Origin: Xanthobacter sp. YC-JY1
Lineage (GTDB): Bacteria; Pseudomonadota; Alphaproteobacteria; Rhizobiales; Xanthobacteraceae
Assembly (NCBI RefSeq): GCF_021730305.1
Contig: NZ_CP032674.1
Span: forward strand, 1,101,001-1,165,000
DNA: 64,000 nt
Reading direction: 5' to 3'
The notes beneath the pieces were generated by a model. It was not told the origin of the DNA, did no database searches, and worked only from the letters and a program-made list of their open reading frames with translations. The position numbers were made by a program, and so were the translations under genes. This document shows, piece by piece, positions 8,359 through 18,705 of the stretch (the first letter of the stretch is position 1; each line of letters begins with the position of its first letter).

Positions 8359-9052
8359 ATTTCCGCGCCGCGACCTTCCGGCGGGCCGGCTTGGCCCGGT
8401 CGATCACCGAGGCGAAGGCCGCCGGGGCGCCATTGAGGAAGGCGTTGACCTTCACGTCGATGTCGGCTTCTGGATCGGCAGGAATGGGCATGCCGTAAAT
8501 GAACTTGCGCACGCCGATGTAGAAGATTCCCGCGTGCAGCGACCAGATGAGCTCGATCTCTTCCTCGCTCACCGGGGCGGTCTCGTCGAGGCCGTTGGCG
8601 GCGCGTATCTCGATGACCATGCGCTCGAACAACCGGGCGCGCAGGAAGGCGAGATAGCGGCTGTTGAAATCGAGGCCCTTGAGCCCGGCGAACATGAACA
8701 GCCGCACCCATTCATAGGTCTGGATGACGGCGGCATAGGCCCGGTAGAACCGCTTCAGCCGCTCCTCGATGGGGATGGAGCGGTCGGCGATGGCGGTTTC
8801 CCATTCGGTCTGCCAGCGGCTCTGGTAGACCTCCTGATAGACCCGGTCGAGCAACGCATCCTTGCCGGGAAAATAGCGGTAGAGCAGCGGCTGGGTGATG
8901 CCGAGCCGCTGCGCCAGATCCCGCGTCGCGCCGTCGAAGCCGAATTCGGCGAAGAAGGCCACCGCCCCCGCCACGATATCCCGCTCCCGGTCCGCGGGCG
9001 AAAGGCGACGACGCTGGGGCGAGGGGGCTTTAGAGGACGGCACTGCGGACAC
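8357..9052 (-). CDS. TetR-family transcriptional regulator
   Basis: 231 residues. The N-terminal helix-turn-helix (about 20-65) has the family pattern DIVAGAVAFFAEFGFDGATTR-like start, then LAQRLGITQPLLYRYFPGKDAL. The C-terminal part is a helical ligand-binding domain with aromatic residues (YRAYAAVIQTYEWVRLFMFAG). A TTTATC-N4-GATC box overlaps its own promoter 7 bp before the start, suggesting autoregulation. Matching boxes precede the monooxygenase operon and the distant binding-protein gene at 16360. TetR proteins usually repress until the pathway substrate or a CoA thioester binds. Confidence 0.9.
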   Translation of the reverse strand: MSAVPSSKAPSPQRRRLSPADRERDIVAGAVAFFAEFGFDGATRDLAQRLGITQPLLYRYFPGKDALLDRVYQEVYQSRWQTEWETAIADRSIPIEERLKRFYRAYAAVIQTYEWVRLFMFAGLKGLDFNSRYLAFLRARLFERMVIEIRAANGLDETAPVSEEEIELIWSLHAGIFYIGVRKFIYGMPIPADPEADIDVKVNAFLNGAPAAFASVIDRAKPARRKVAARK

Positions 9053-9058
9053 CCGGTC

Positions 9059-9072
9059 TTTATCGGACGATC
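9059..9072. promoter_or_regulatory. putative TetR operator 3 (TTTATC-N4-GATC)
   Basis: TTTATCGGACGATC immediately before the TetR start codon, an autoregulatory position. It shares the TATC-N4-GAT core with three other sites. Confidence 0.5.
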
Positions 9073-9148
9073 AATCCTAGCACGGCTCGCGTGCGATTCA
9101 TCACCCTGCGACGAGATGCCGGAAGGTCAGGTGCCGTTTCTGCCGCCG

Positions 9149-9860
<712 letters not shown>

Positions 9861-9871
<11 letters not shown>

Positions 9872-10610
9872 GATAGGCCTCCCGTGTCCTCGGGTCCGCG
9901 ATCACCTCCTCGCGCGTGCCGTCCACGATCAGACGGCCGTGGTGTAGGAGGGCGATCTTCTCGGCGAAGGCGAGCGCGACATCCATGTCGTGCTCGATCA
10001 TCAGGATGGTGAGGTCGCGCGGCAGCTCCGCCAGCAAGGCGCTGACCGTGCCGCGCTCCTCCTTCGACAGGCCGGCGAGCGGCTCGTCCAGCAGGAGGAT
10101 GCGCGGCGCCTGCGCCAGCGCCATGGCGATCTCCAGCCGCCGCTTCTCGCCGTAGGAGGTCTCCGAGACCGGCCGGTCGGCGAGCGTGTCGAGCCGCACC
10201 CGCGCCAGCACCTCCAGCGCCTCGCGCCGCAAGGCGGGGTCCGTCGCCACTGCGCCATAGGGCTTCCAGCGCTGCGGGCGCCCGCCGAGGAGGGCCATGA
10301 TGAGGTTGCCGATCACGCTCTCCCGCGCAAACAGGGTGAGGATCTGGAAGGTGCGGCCGATGCCCCGCGCCGCGCGCCGGAAGGTGGGCAGAGCCGACAC
10401 GTCTTCTTCCGCGATGCGGATCTGCCCGGCGGTGGGCCGGAGGTCGCCGGCGATCAGGTTGAACAGCGTGGTCTTGCCCGCGCCGTTCGGGCCGAGGAGC
10501 AGGCGCCGCTCGCCCGGCGCGACGGTGAAGTTCACGCCTTGGATGACGTGGAGCCCGCCGAAGCTCTTGTGCAGATCGTCTATCCGAAGGGCGGCAGTTG
10601 GCGCGGTCAC
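9861..10610 (-). CDS. livG: Liv-type ABC transporter ATP-binding protein LivG (system 1)
   Basis: 249 residues from GTG 10610, which overlaps the livM stop as GTGA. Walker A (LLGPNGAGKTTLFN), the LivG-typical GIGRTFQILTLFARESVIGN Q-loop stretch, the signature (ETSYGEKRRLEIAMAL) and Walker B (RILLLDEPLAGLS) are intact. It ends TREAYLAQ as LivG proteins do. It pairs with LivF as the heterodimeric motor. Confidence 0.9.
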
Positions 10611-11596
10611 GGGCGAGCCTCCTTGACGGGGGTGGCGGGGATCGCCGTCGGCCCACGCCGCGTGGCGAGGTGCGCACCGAGCGTGCGCATCAGCCGCCGC
10701 GCGCCGGGCAGAAGCCCTTCCGGCACCACCACGATGATGAACAGGAAGATGAGGCCGAGCAGCGTCGGCCAGCGGTCGGTGTAGGCGCTGGCGACATTCT
10801 TCAGCAGCACCACCAGCGCCGCGCCGACAATCGGCCCGAAGGTGGTGCCGAGCCCGCCGGCGATCACCATCAGAACCGCTTCCGACGACACCGTGAGCGA
10901 GAGCGTGTGGGGGCTGATGAAGCGGAACAGCAGCATGTAGAGCACGCCCGCGATGCCGGCGATGCCGGCGGACAGCACATAGGCCGCATAGCGGATGCGC
11001 CATACGTCATAGCCCAGCGTGCTCATGCGCCGCGGCTGGTCGCGCACGCCCTGCATGGAGGCGCCGAGCGGCGAGCCGGCAAGGATGGTGACGAGCGCGA
11101 GGCAGCCACCCGTCACCACGAGGCACAGGTAGAAAAGCCCCGTGCCGTTGGCGAGCAGCCCCTGGAAGCGGGGCATGGAGATGCCGTTCTCGCCATTGGT
11201 GAGGTCCACGTAGCGGAAGGCGACGCCCCACACGATCTGCCCGAGCGCGAGGGTGATCATCAGGAAGCTCAGGCCCGAGGTGCGCAGCGCCACGAGGCCG
11301 AACAGCGCGCCCGCCGCCACCGACAGGCCCACCGCCGCCGGGATCGCCGCCCAGAGCGGCCAGCCGGTGCTGGTCGTCAGCAGCGCGAAGGCATAGCCGG
11401 CGATGCCGAGGAAGGCGGCGTGGCCCAGGGAGACCATACCGCAATAGCCCGCGATGAGGTTCACGCTCACCGCGAACAGGCCGTAGACGAGAACCTGCGT
11501 GGCGATGGAGAGATAGAACGGCCCGGGCAGCACGAGGGGAACCGCCGCCGCGCAGATGAGGAGAATGCCGAGGGTCTTGAGGCCGGGGTTTTTCAT
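10607..11596 (-). CDS. livM: Liv-type ABC transporter permease LivM (system 1)
   Basis: 329 residues and about nine membrane helices, with the LivM hallmark NLIAGYCGMVSLGHAAFLGIAGY near residue 45 and the EAA-like loop around SMQGVRDQPRRMSTLGYDVWRIRY, which contacts the ATPase. It overlaps livH (ATGA) and livG (GTGA). It forms the membrane channel with LivH. Confidence 0.9.
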   Translation of the reverse strand: MKNPGLKTLGILLICAAAVPLVLPGPFYLSIATQVLVYGLFAVSVNLIAGYCGMVSLGHAAFLGIAGYAFALLTTSTGWPLWAAIPAAVGLSVAAGALFGLVALRTSGLSFLMITLALGQIVWGVAFRYVDLTNGENGISMPRFQGLLANGTGLFYLCLVVTGGCLALVTILAGSPLGASMQGVRDQPRRMSTLGYDVWRIRYAAYVLSAGIAGIAGVLYMLLFRFISPHTLSLTVSSEAVLMVIAGGLGTTFGPIVGAALVVLLKNVASAYTDRWPTLLGLIFLFIIVVVPEGLLPGARRLMRTLGAHLATRRGPTAIPATPVKEARP

Positions 11597-12453
11597 GCGG
11601 CTTGCCTCCCGAAGAAGCCCTGGGGCCGCACGGCGAGCACCACCACCATGGGCAGGAACAAGATGACGTAGGCGAGGTCCGGCAGCAGCATCTGCCCGAA
11701 GGTGTAGACGAGGCCGATGACGAGGCTGCCCGCCAGCGCCCCCGTGAGCGAGCCGATGCCGCCGAGGATGACCACAAGCAGCGCCAGCGGCAGCATCTCT
11801 GAATCGAGGCCCGGATAGACCGACATGATGGGCGCGGCGAGCGCCCCGCCGATGCCGGCGAGCCCGGCGCCGAGGCAGAACACCGTGGTAAACAGGCGCG
11901 ACACGGGAATGCCCATGGCCCGCGCCATCTCCCGGTCATCCACCGCGGCGCGGATGCGGGCGCCGAGGGTGGTGCGCTCCACCAGCGCCCAGATGCCGAG
12001 GAAGGCCACCAGCGCCAGCACCACCAGGGCCAGCCGATAGGCGGGAAAGACGATGCCGCCGAACCCCACCGCGCCGCGCAGTGCCTCCGGCGCCGGCTGG
12101 GCGATGGGATCGCCCGACCACACCAGCAGGCACTGGTCGGCGATGATGAAGGCGAGGCCGAGCGTGCCCAGCACCTGCGCCAGCTCGCGCCCCGCGAGGC
12201 GGCGGATGAGCGTGCGCTCCAGGATGCCGCCGAAGACGGCGCACGCCGCCCCCGCCGCCAGCACCGCCCCCGCGAACCCGAGCCCCATCGCGGAGGTCGC
12301 GATGTAGCCCCCCAGCATGAACAGGGCGCCGTGGGCGAGGTTCGCGACTCGCATGAGGCCGAAGATCAGGGAAAACCCGACCGCCAGCAGGAACAGGATC
12401 GCGCCGAACGCGAAACTGTTCAGTAGACCGTTGATCCAGAACATGGAGGCCAT
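11593..12453 (-). CDS. livH: Liv-type ABC transporter permease LivH (system 1)
   Basis: 286 residues, eight or so hydrophobic segments, and the LivH opening FWINGLLNSFAFGAILFLLAVG with LIFGLMRVANLAHGALFMLGGY, plus the EAA-like loop VDDREMARAMGIPVSRLFTTVF. It is the first gene of the livHMGF block and follows the aldehyde dehydrogenase gene by 30 bp, suggesting a single long transcript from the substrate-binding-protein gene or the amidohydrolase. Confidence 0.9.
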   Translation of the reverse strand: MASMFWINGLLNSFAFGAILFLLAVGFSLIFGLMRVANLAHGALFMLGGYIATSAMGLGFAGAVLAAGAACAVFGGILERTLIRRLAGRELAQVLGTLGLAFIIADQCLLVWSGDPIAQPAPEALRGAVGFGGIVFPAYRLALVVLALVAFLGIWALVERTTLGARIRAAVDDREMARAMGIPVSRLFTTVFCLGAGLAGIGGALAAPIMSVYPGLDSEMLPLALLVVILGGIGSLTGALAGSLVIGLVYTFGQMLLPDLAYVILFLPMVVVLAVRPQGFFGRQAA

Positions 12454-12483
12454 CTCCAGGGGCCGCCGCGGGGGCGGGCGGTT

Positions 12484-14025
12484 TCAGTTCAGCCTTTGGG
12501 CGGGGGCGCTCATGTCGAACCAGTCGAACGGCTGGTCGCCGACGTTCACCATCACGGCCTTCACGTCGAAGTAGGCGTCGAACGCCTCCTTCCCGAACTC
12601 GCGGCCGATGCCGGACAGCTTGAACCCGCCCCAGGGCGAGGCCGCATCCACCCGGTGGTGATCGTTGATCCAGACGATGCCGGCCTCGATGCGGTCGGCG
12701 ACGCGGTGGGCGCGGGCGATGTCTCGGGTCCGGATGGCGGCGGCCAGGCCATAGGGGCTGTCATTGGCGATGCGCACCGCATCGTCCTCGGTGTCGAACG
12801 GCGTCACCACCGTGAACGGGCCGAACACCTCCTCTTGGAAGATGCGCATGCGCGGGTCCACATCGGCGAAGACGGTGGGCTCCACATAGAAGCCATGGCT
12901 GTTGGCGAGGGCCGGAGGCACCTGTCCCCCCGCCACCAGCCGCGCGCCCTCTTCAAGGCCGATGCGCGCAAAATCCAGCACCCGCTCGCGCTGCCGCGCT
13001 GAGATGAGAGGCCCCATCTGGGTGGCGGCGTCGAAGGGGTCGCCGACGGCGATGGCCTTCGCCTTGGCCGCGAGCTTCTCCACGAAGGCGTCGTAGATGG
13101 AGCGCTGGACGATGTGGCGGGCGGCGCACACGCAGGTCTGCCCCGCGCCGACGAAGGCCCCGAACGCGGCATAGTTCACCGCCTGGTCGAGGTCGTAATC
13201 GTCGAACACCACCACCGGCGTCTTGCCGCCCAGCTCCAGCGTCTGGCGGGCGAAATTGCCGGCGGCGGCCGCGCCCGCCCGGCGTCCGGCTTCCGTGCCG
13301 CCGGTGAGCACCAGCTTGCGGATGCCGGGATGCTCCGACAGCGCCCGGCCGGTGACGGCGCCGGGGCCAGTCACCACATTGAACACGCCCGGGGGCAGGC
13401 CGGCAGAGGAGAAGATCTCGGCGAGGCGCAGCGTCGTCAGCGGCGTGTATTCGGAAGGCTTCACCACCGTGGTGCAACCGGAGGCGAAGGTGGGGGCGAG
13501 GTTGCGGCAGGCGATGAGCAGTGGGTGGTTGAAGGGCGTCACATTGGCCACCACCCCCACCGGCAGGCGGCGGGCATAGGTGAGATAGTCGCCCTCCACC
13601 GGGATCGCGTCGTCGCGCCGCGCCATGGCGAGGCTGGCATTGTAGCGGAAGAGGTCCGGCACGCGGGCGAGCTGGGCGCGCGTCTCGCGCACCGGCCGGC
13701 CGTTGTTCAGCGTCTCGAGCTCGAACAACTCGTCGAGATGGGCCTCCATCACGTCGGCGAGCTTGTTCACCAGCCGCGCCCGGGTGCGCACCGACATGGA
13801 GCGCCACTCCTTCGAGCGGAACGCCGCGTCGGCGCTGGCGACGGCGCGGTCCACGTCCTCCGCGCTCGCCTCGATCACCTGCGCGATGGCGGTGCCGTCG
13901 CGCGGCGCGGTGATGTTCATGAGGGCGCGCGGGCCGGGATCGACCATGCGGCCGTCGATGAACAGGCCCCGGATGAGGTCGTGACGGGGCGTTCCGGCCG
14001 AAGCCGGGTCCAGATTGTGTGCCAT
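12484..14025 (-). CDS. NAD(P)-dependent aldehyde dehydrogenase
   Basis: 513 residues, normal family length. The catalytic Glu in LELGGKTPVVVF (about 265) and catalytic Cys in GQTCVCAARHIV (about 300) are present, with the NAD-binding stretch TPFNHPLLIACRNLAP and VKPSEYTPL. It oxidises an aldehyde to a carboxylate with NAD(P)+. The closest-looking relatives act on hydroxymuconic/aminomuconic semialdehydes or aromatic aldehydes, but the sequence alone does not fix the substrate. It lies between the amidohydrolase and the transporter genes on the same strand, consistent with a catabolic pathway. Confidence 0.88.
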   Translation of the reverse strand: MAHNLDPASAGTPRHDLIRGLFIDGRMVDPGPRALMNITAPRDGTAIAQVIEASAEDVDRAVASADAAFRSKEWRSMSVRTRARLVNKLADVMEAHLDELFELETLNNGRPVRETRAQLARVPDLFRYNASLAMARRDDAIPVEGDYLTYARRLPVGVVANVTPFNHPLLIACRNLAPTFASGCTTVVKPSEYTPLTTLRLAEIFSSAGLPPGVFNVVTGPGAVTGRALSEHPGIRKLVLTGGTEAGRRAGAAAAGNFARQTLELGGKTPVVVFDDYDLDQAVNYAAFGAFVGAGQTCVCAARHIVQRSIYDAFVEKLAAKAKAIAVGDPFDAATQMGPLISARQRERVLDFARIGLEEGARLVAGGQVPPALANSHGFYVEPTVFADVDPRMRIFQEEVFGPFTVVTPFDTEDDAVRIANDSPYGLAAAIRTRDIARAHRVADRIEAGIVWINDHHRVDAASPWGGFKLSGIGREFGKEAFDAYFDVKAVMVNVGDQPFDWFDMSAPAQRLN

Positions 14026-14057
14026 GTGTGTCTCCGTTCGGTCGGGATACGGGGCGG

Positions 14058-15041
14058 TCAGCCGCCGGTCAGGCCCCAGGCATTGCGGCCGGCGATGCGG
14101 GCGCGCGCATCGGCGGTGAGGCCGGGGACGGCATCGAGCGTGTCGAGCGCCGTCTCGTCGGCCATGTCGAAGGGGATGTCCGTGCCCAGGAGTACGTGGT
14201 CCGGCCCTACGAGATCGATGAGATAGGCGAGCGCGCCGGCATCATGGGTGATGGTGTCGAAATAGAAGCGCCGGAACAGCTCCTTGGGCGAGGTCGCGAT
14301 GGTCTGCGCCTCGCGCCGCACCTTCCAGCCGTGGACGAGCCGGCCGATCTGGTAGGGCAGGAAACCGCCGCCATGGGAGAGCGCGATCTTCAGGTCGGGC
14401 AGCTCCTCCATCACCCCGCCGAAAACCAGGTCCGCCGCCATGATGGCGGTGTCGAGCGGATTTCCGGCAAGGTTCGTCAGATAGTATTTCTCGAAACCGG
14501 CCTTGGTTCCGAAGTAATAGGGGTGGGTGAGGATGAGTACACCCAGTTCCGCCGCGCGCCGCAGCACCGGCCGGAACTTCGGCTCGGAGAGCGCGGCGCC
14601 GTCGATGTGGCAGCCGATCATCACCGCGCGCATGTGGAGGTCGGACACGATGCGCTCGATCTCGGCGACTGCGGCGTCGGGCGACTGCATGGGCAGGGTG
14701 CCCATGGGCCGCAGCCGCTCAGGTGCCGCCGCGGCGAAGGTGGCGATCTCGTCGTTGAGACGCCGCACGAACTCCGCCTCCGCCAGCGGCGGAACGCGGT
14801 AGAAGAACAAAGTCGGCGAGGGCGAGATGATCGCGGCATCGAGGCCGCGACGATCCAGCGCCTCGATCTTGCGTTCGGGGGTGAGATACTCCTCGAACAA
14901 GGGATAGGCGAAGCCTTCGCGGTGGACGAGGCGCGTTGCGCCCTCCGCCCGGTCGACCCGGACGCCGAACAGATCCTCGCGGCTTTCGAGGTGCCGGATG
15001 ATGGCCTCCGGCATGACGTGGTTATGGGCGTCGACGATCAT
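14058..15041 (-). CDS. ACMSD-type metal-dependent amidohydrolase / decarboxylase
   Basis: 327 residues of the amidohydrolase-2 group. The metal ligands appear as HNH in VDAHNHVM (residues 5-7), the His in LILTHPYYFG, another in ALSHGGGFLP and the Asp in LLGTDIPFD. Family members are decarboxylases (aminocarboxymuconate semialdehyde, gamma-resorcylate, 5-carboxyvanillate) or hydrolases/hydratases. Placed 32 bp before an aldehyde dehydrogenase gene, it recalls aminocarboxymuconate-semialdehyde decarboxylase followed by semialdehyde dehydrogenase. The reaction here is unproven. Confidence 0.8.
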   Translation of the reverse strand: MIVDAHNHVMPEAIIRHLESREDLFGVRVDRAEGATRLVHREGFAYPLFEEYLTPERKIEALDRRGLDAAIISPSPTLFFYRVPPLAEAEFVRRLNDEIATFAAAAPERLRPMGTLPMQSPDAAVAEIERIVSDLHMRAVMIGCHIDGAALSEPKFRPVLRRAAELGVLILTHPYYFGTKAGFEKYYLTNLAGNPLDTAIMAADLVFGGVMEELPDLKIALSHGGGFLPYQIGRLVHGWKVRREAQTIATSPKELFRRFYFDTITHDAGALAYLIDLVGPDHVLLGTDIPFDMADETALDTLDAVPGLTADARARIAGRNAWGLTGG

Positions 15042-15133
15042 GGAACCGTGCTCGCAAAGGTGTGGGGCAGGGGCGCGGCCGGGGCGGGCGCCGGACGGTG
15101 GCGTGCGGCGCTTCTTGTCCCTCGGCCTTGGGC

Positions 15134-16360
15134 TCAGAGCTTGGTGGGCTCGTTGCGCGAGTAGACCGGGGCGGCGAGGAAGGATTCCGGCTTGTAGGTC
15201 CAGAACTGCGAGACGTTCTCGTAGGTCTTGATCACCGTATTCATCAGCCGTCCGTCGCGACGTTCCGTCTTGCGGATGTAGATGTTCTCGATGGGGTTGC
15301 CGTAGCTGTCGAGCCGCCAGGGTCCGCGCGGATCGTCCTTGATGTCGACCTTGCGCAGGGCATTCATGAATGCCTGCTTGTCCTCGATCTTGCCGTCCAC
15401 CGCCTTGAGCGCGTGCTCCAAGGCGAGGCCGGCCGAATAGGCGCCTTCGGAATAGAAGCCGGGATCGACGCCGGTCTGCTTGCGCAGCGCCGCGACGAAG
15501 CGTTCGTTGGCCTCGCCGGGAAGGGCGGCCGAATACCAGCCGGCAGAGATGATGCCGATGGCTTCATCGCCCATGCTGTGCAGCACGCCCTCGTCCACCG
15601 TGGTCATGGAGCCGACCAGCGGGATCTTGCCCTTCAGGCCATATTCCGAATACTGGCGCAGGAAGCGCAGACCGTTCGCCCCGGCGAAGGCCGCGAAAAC
15701 GGCATCGGGCTCGCCGATTTGGGAAATGTAGGAGCCATAGTCCGCGACATTCAGGGGCGCCCACAGTTTCTTGACGAGCGTACCGCCTGCGGCCTCGAAT
15801 GTTCTCTGGAAGCCGGAGGTCTGCTCCTGACCGAAAGCGAAATCATCGGCGATGGCGACGATCTTCTTGTATTTGAGTTCGCGCGCCACGTAGTCACCGA
15901 GCGGATGGCACGGCTGGGCGGAGGTGGACGAGGTGCGCACGAACCAGGGGTTCTGGCGGCGCTGGGTCAGGTCTTCCGCGGCTGCCGAGCAGCACAGGAA
16001 GGGAACCTCCGCTTCCTGCAGATAATCGTTGATGGCCAAAGCCTCGAACGCTGCCACAGGTCCCACGACCACCTGCACGCCGGAGCGCTGGACCAGCTCC
16101 TGCGCCCGCGTCTTGGCGAGCGCCGGCTGGCCGCCCGTATCGGCCACGATGAATTCCACGGGGCGGCCCGCGATGCGCTCCGCGCGCTCCCGCAGGAAGA
16201 GACGGAAGCCATCTTCCATCTGTCGGCCGCCGGCCGAAAGGGCGCCCGACTTGATGGTCAGCATGCCGATGCGAATGGGCTGTTGCTGGGCCATGGCGGG
16301 CAGCGCGCCATAGGAGACGGCAGCCGCCGTCGCTCCCAGGAATCCTCTCCTAGAGATCAT
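15134..16360 (-). CDS. Liv-type ABC transporter substrate-binding protein (system 1)
   Basis: 408 residues. The N-terminus MISRRGFLGATAAAVSYGAL carries an SRRGFLG twin-arginine-type signal ending PAMAQ-QQ, so it is probably exported folded. The rest is a type 1 periplasmic-binding fold (Peripla_BP_6) with typical opening IRIGMLTIKSGALSAGGRQM. It captures the substrate for LivHMGF. A strong GGGAGGA site precedes the start and a TTTATC-N4-GATC box lies about 25 bp further upstream, indicating control by the TetR regulator 7 kb away. Confidence 0.88.
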   Translation of the reverse strand: MISRRGFLGATAAAVSYGALPAMAQQQPIRIGMLTIKSGALSAGGRQMEDGFRLFLRERAERIAGRPVEFIVADTGGQPALAKTRAQELVQRSGVQVVVGPVAAFEALAINDYLQEAEVPFLCCSAAAEDLTQRRQNPWFVRTSSTSAQPCHPLGDYVARELKYKKIVAIADDFAFGQEQTSGFQRTFEAAGGTLVKKLWAPLNVADYGSYISQIGEPDAVFAAFAGANGLRFLRQYSEYGLKGKIPLVGSMTTVDEGVLHSMGDEAIGIISAGWYSAALPGEANERFVAALRKQTGVDPGFYSEGAYSAGLALEHALKAVDGKIEDKQAFMNALRKVDIKDDPRGPWRLDSYGNPIENIYIRKTERRDGRLMNTVIKTYENVSQFWTYKPESFLAAPVYSRNEPTKL

Positions 16361-16383
16361 GTTTTCCTCCCGGTCGATTTTTA

Positions 16384-16397
16384 TTTATCGTTCGATC
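16384..16397. promoter_or_regulatory. putative TetR operator 4 (TTTATC-N4-GATC)
   Basis: TTTATCGTTCGATC, 24 bp upstream of the binding-protein start codon. It links the transporter/amidohydrolase block to the TetR regulator at 8357-9052. Confidence 0.5.
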
Positions 16398-16516
16398 ACT
16401 ATTTGCATGGGAGGTGATCTGCGTCAAGGCGCTTCGCGGCGGGATGTGAAGGGCAGCCCCCGACTTAGCCGTCGGCCCGCCCGCCGCGCGCGTCGGGCCG
16501 GACGGGACAAATAACT

Positions 16517-17248
16517 TCAACGACTTGATAAATCGGCGATCAGCAGCATGATGAGCGCGGCGGCCGCGAGCAACAGGCAGGGGATGAAGCCGAGCCGCGC
16601 GATGGCGAGCGCCCCGCCCGCCGCCCCGGAGACGAAGGCGATCCAGCCCGCAAGAAGGGTCGCCGTATCGGCTGGGTCCGCCTTGGGAGAGCGCAGCCGG
16701 GCAATCGACTGGCCGAGGCGCACGAGCGCGCCGCTGACGAAGCCCTTTCCGACCGAGGTTGTTCCGGACATCTGGTGCAGCACGTTCTGAAGTCCCATGG
16801 CGATGGCGACCGGCAGAAGGCCGATGGTGGACAGCGTGATGCTGGAGGCCGCGGCCGCGAGCAGAAGAAGCCCGGCCTCGATGGACAGCGTGAGGGGCAG
16901 GAGCCGCACGCTGGCATGGTCCTGCAGCAGCGTTCCGGCTGACGCACCAAAGACGAAGGCAATGACCACGCCGAAAATCGTCAGGATATCGGAAGTGCGT
17001 AGTGTCGCGATGGACATTCCAAGATGAATACTGTTTCCGCTCATGAAGGAAACGTAGAGATGACTGAATGTCACATACGCGGCGACATCGAGAAAGCCGG
17101 CGACAGCGGTGAGCAGTATACCGAAGACGGCAGGATGTTCCATATCGAGCGGCGCCGTGGGCGCAAATGGAACCTGGGCAGCCGGCCGGCCCGGCGGCGC
17201 CGGGATGGGCTCGATCGGCGGGGATGGCGGATGAGCATGAAGCGTCAT
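16517..17248 (-). CDS. DUF1275 (YoaK-like) integral membrane protein
   Basis: 243 residues from ATG 17248, supported by AAGGA 7 nt upstream; an upstream extension has no coding character. Six hydrophobic segments and the DUF1275 signatures are visible: AGFLDVAAYVTFSHLYVSFMSGN near residue 55 and MGLQNVLHQMSG-like near 150. The family's function is not established; it is often found beside transport or stress genes. It stands alone, downstream of the oxalate decarboxylase gene on the same strand. Confidence 0.82.
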   Translation of the reverse strand: MTLHAHPPSPPIEPIPAPPGRPAAQVPFAPTAPLDMEHPAVFGILLTAVAGFLDVAAYVTFSHLYVSFMSGNSIHLGMSIATLRTSDILTIFGVVIAFVFGASAGTLLQDHASVRLLPLTLSIEAGLLLLAAAASSITLSTIGLLPVAIAMGLQNVLHQMSGTTSVGKGFVSGALVRLGQSIARLRSPKADPADTATLLAGWIAFVSGAAGGALAIARLGFIPCLLLAAAALIMLLIADLSSR

Positions 17249-17375
17249 TGCGTCCTTGCTGGGTGTGATAGGGGAGGGCCTGCCGGAGACAGCACGCGGT
17301 CGCCGCATCTAGCCGAACAGCACTGCGCGGAAGGGGACGACCGCCGGCCTTGGCGCCGTCGATCGTCCGCTCGGG

Positions 17376-18569
17376 TCACGGAAGCAGGGGATGGTGGCCG
17401 GTGGGAATCTGGCGGATTTCCTCGGCCGTGAGATGGGTGTGGGCCATCACCACCTGCTCGGGAAGTGCGCGCATCCAGCGGTTCAGCGAGATGTCGTGAA
17501 ACTCCGCGGCGACGAACAGTTCCAGGAACACGAGGTCTTCATCCCCCGTATTCTCGATGTAATGGCCGGCCATGTTCGGCACGAAGCCCACGTCGTTGGA
17601 GCTGAAATCCATGGTGCGGGCGGCCTCCTGGCCGGGGAACACCGTCATGCGGCCGTGTCCCTTGATCCAGTATTGCCATTCGCTGCCGTTGGGGTGCCAG
17701 TGGAGCTCGCGAATGCAGCCCGGCTTCACGGTGACGATGGCGGACGCGATCTTCTGCGAGGCGGGGAAGTTGCGGGAATCGATGACCTTCACACTGCCTG
17801 AGGCGCTCTCCCGCGTGGGCGTCATGGTGCTCGCCTTGAAGGTGTAGGACACCTTCGGTGGCGCGGCATGGCGCGCCACCTCGGCGATGTCCTCATCGAG
17901 CGTGTTGGTCGGCTCGGCGGCGGGGAAGATGTAGAGCGGCTCGCCCTTGGGCAGGCGGGCGATGGCCTCGGCATCGAGGCCGAAGTTCTTTTCCAGTATG
18001 TCCGGCGGCGTATGCTTCAGCCAGTCGGAGAGGAGTAGCGTGCTCTCTTCCGAGAAGTCGCCCTGGTTGAAGACGAGGAGGAACTCGCAGCCGTCCTCGC
18101 CGAGGGCCTGGATGGAATGGGGCGCGCCGGCCGGGAAGAGCCAGAGGTCGCCTTCGCCCACGTCGTCGACGAACAGGGCGCCGTCCGGCGTGAAGACCGT
18201 CACCCGCGCCCGACCGGAAAGCATGATCGCCCACTCGTCCGCCAGATGCCAGTGGAGCTCGCGGAAGCTGCCGCGGGTCAGCCGCATGTTGACCCCGGCG
18301 ATATCCTTGGAGACCGGAAGCTCGCGCGACGTGACCTGATGGGTCCAGCCGCCTTCCTGGATGCGGCGACGGGTGAGATCGAAGGAGTACCAGAAAGGCT
18401 CGACCACGCCGTGATCCGTGGGCGGCGGGCAATCGGCATTGGGGTTGAGCGCCATCAGGGCGCGGTTCTTTGGCCCGGGGTTTGTCGCCGAGACATCGCG
18501 CTCGGCCGCGGCGGTTTCCTGAGCGAGGGCGCTGTAGAACCCGGTGGGCGGGTTGCCGGACGTGGTCAT
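17376..18569 (-). CDS. bicupin oxalate decarboxylase
   Basis: 397 residues with two cupin domains. The N-terminal Mn site has RELHWHLADEWAIML and a later PAGAPHSIQ His; the C-terminal site has RELHWHPNGSEWQYW and NMAGHYIENTG. The flexible lid after the first domain reads FSEEST, keeping the catalytic Glu found in the SENST lid of Bacillus OxdC, which favours decarboxylase (oxalate to formate and CO2) over oxidase activity. There is no signal peptide, so a cytosolic location is likely. Oxalate metabolism can aid acid resistance. The neighbours do not form an obvious operon. Confidence 0.9.
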   Translation of the reverse strand: MTTSGNPPTGFYSALAQETAAAERDVSATNPGPKNRALMALNPNADCPPPTDHGVVEPFWYSFDLTRRRIQEGGWTHQVTSRELPVSKDIAGVNMRLTRGSFRELHWHLADEWAIMLSGRARVTVFTPDGALFVDDVGEGDLWLFPAGAPHSIQALGEDGCEFLLVFNQGDFSEESTLLLSDWLKHTPPDILEKNFGLDAEAIARLPKGEPLYIFPAAEPTNTLDEDIAEVARHAAPPKVSYTFKASTMTPTRESASGSVKVIDSRNFPASQKIASAIVTVKPGCIRELHWHPNGSEWQYWIKGHGRMTVFPGQEAARTMDFSSNDVGFVPNMAGHYIENTGDEDLVFLELFVAAEFHDISLNRWMRALPEQVVMAHTHLTAEEIRQIPTGHHPLLP

Positions 18570-18705
18570 GACTACTCCTTTATTGCCTGCCTGAGAGAAA
18601 ACGCGGGGCGTTGCTTTGCACCTCGAAGGATGCCGTCGAGTACCGCAGTAAACTGCCGTCTGATGCGCTGTTCGCCATAAGACGTGGGGAAGTGCTGTGC
18701 CGACT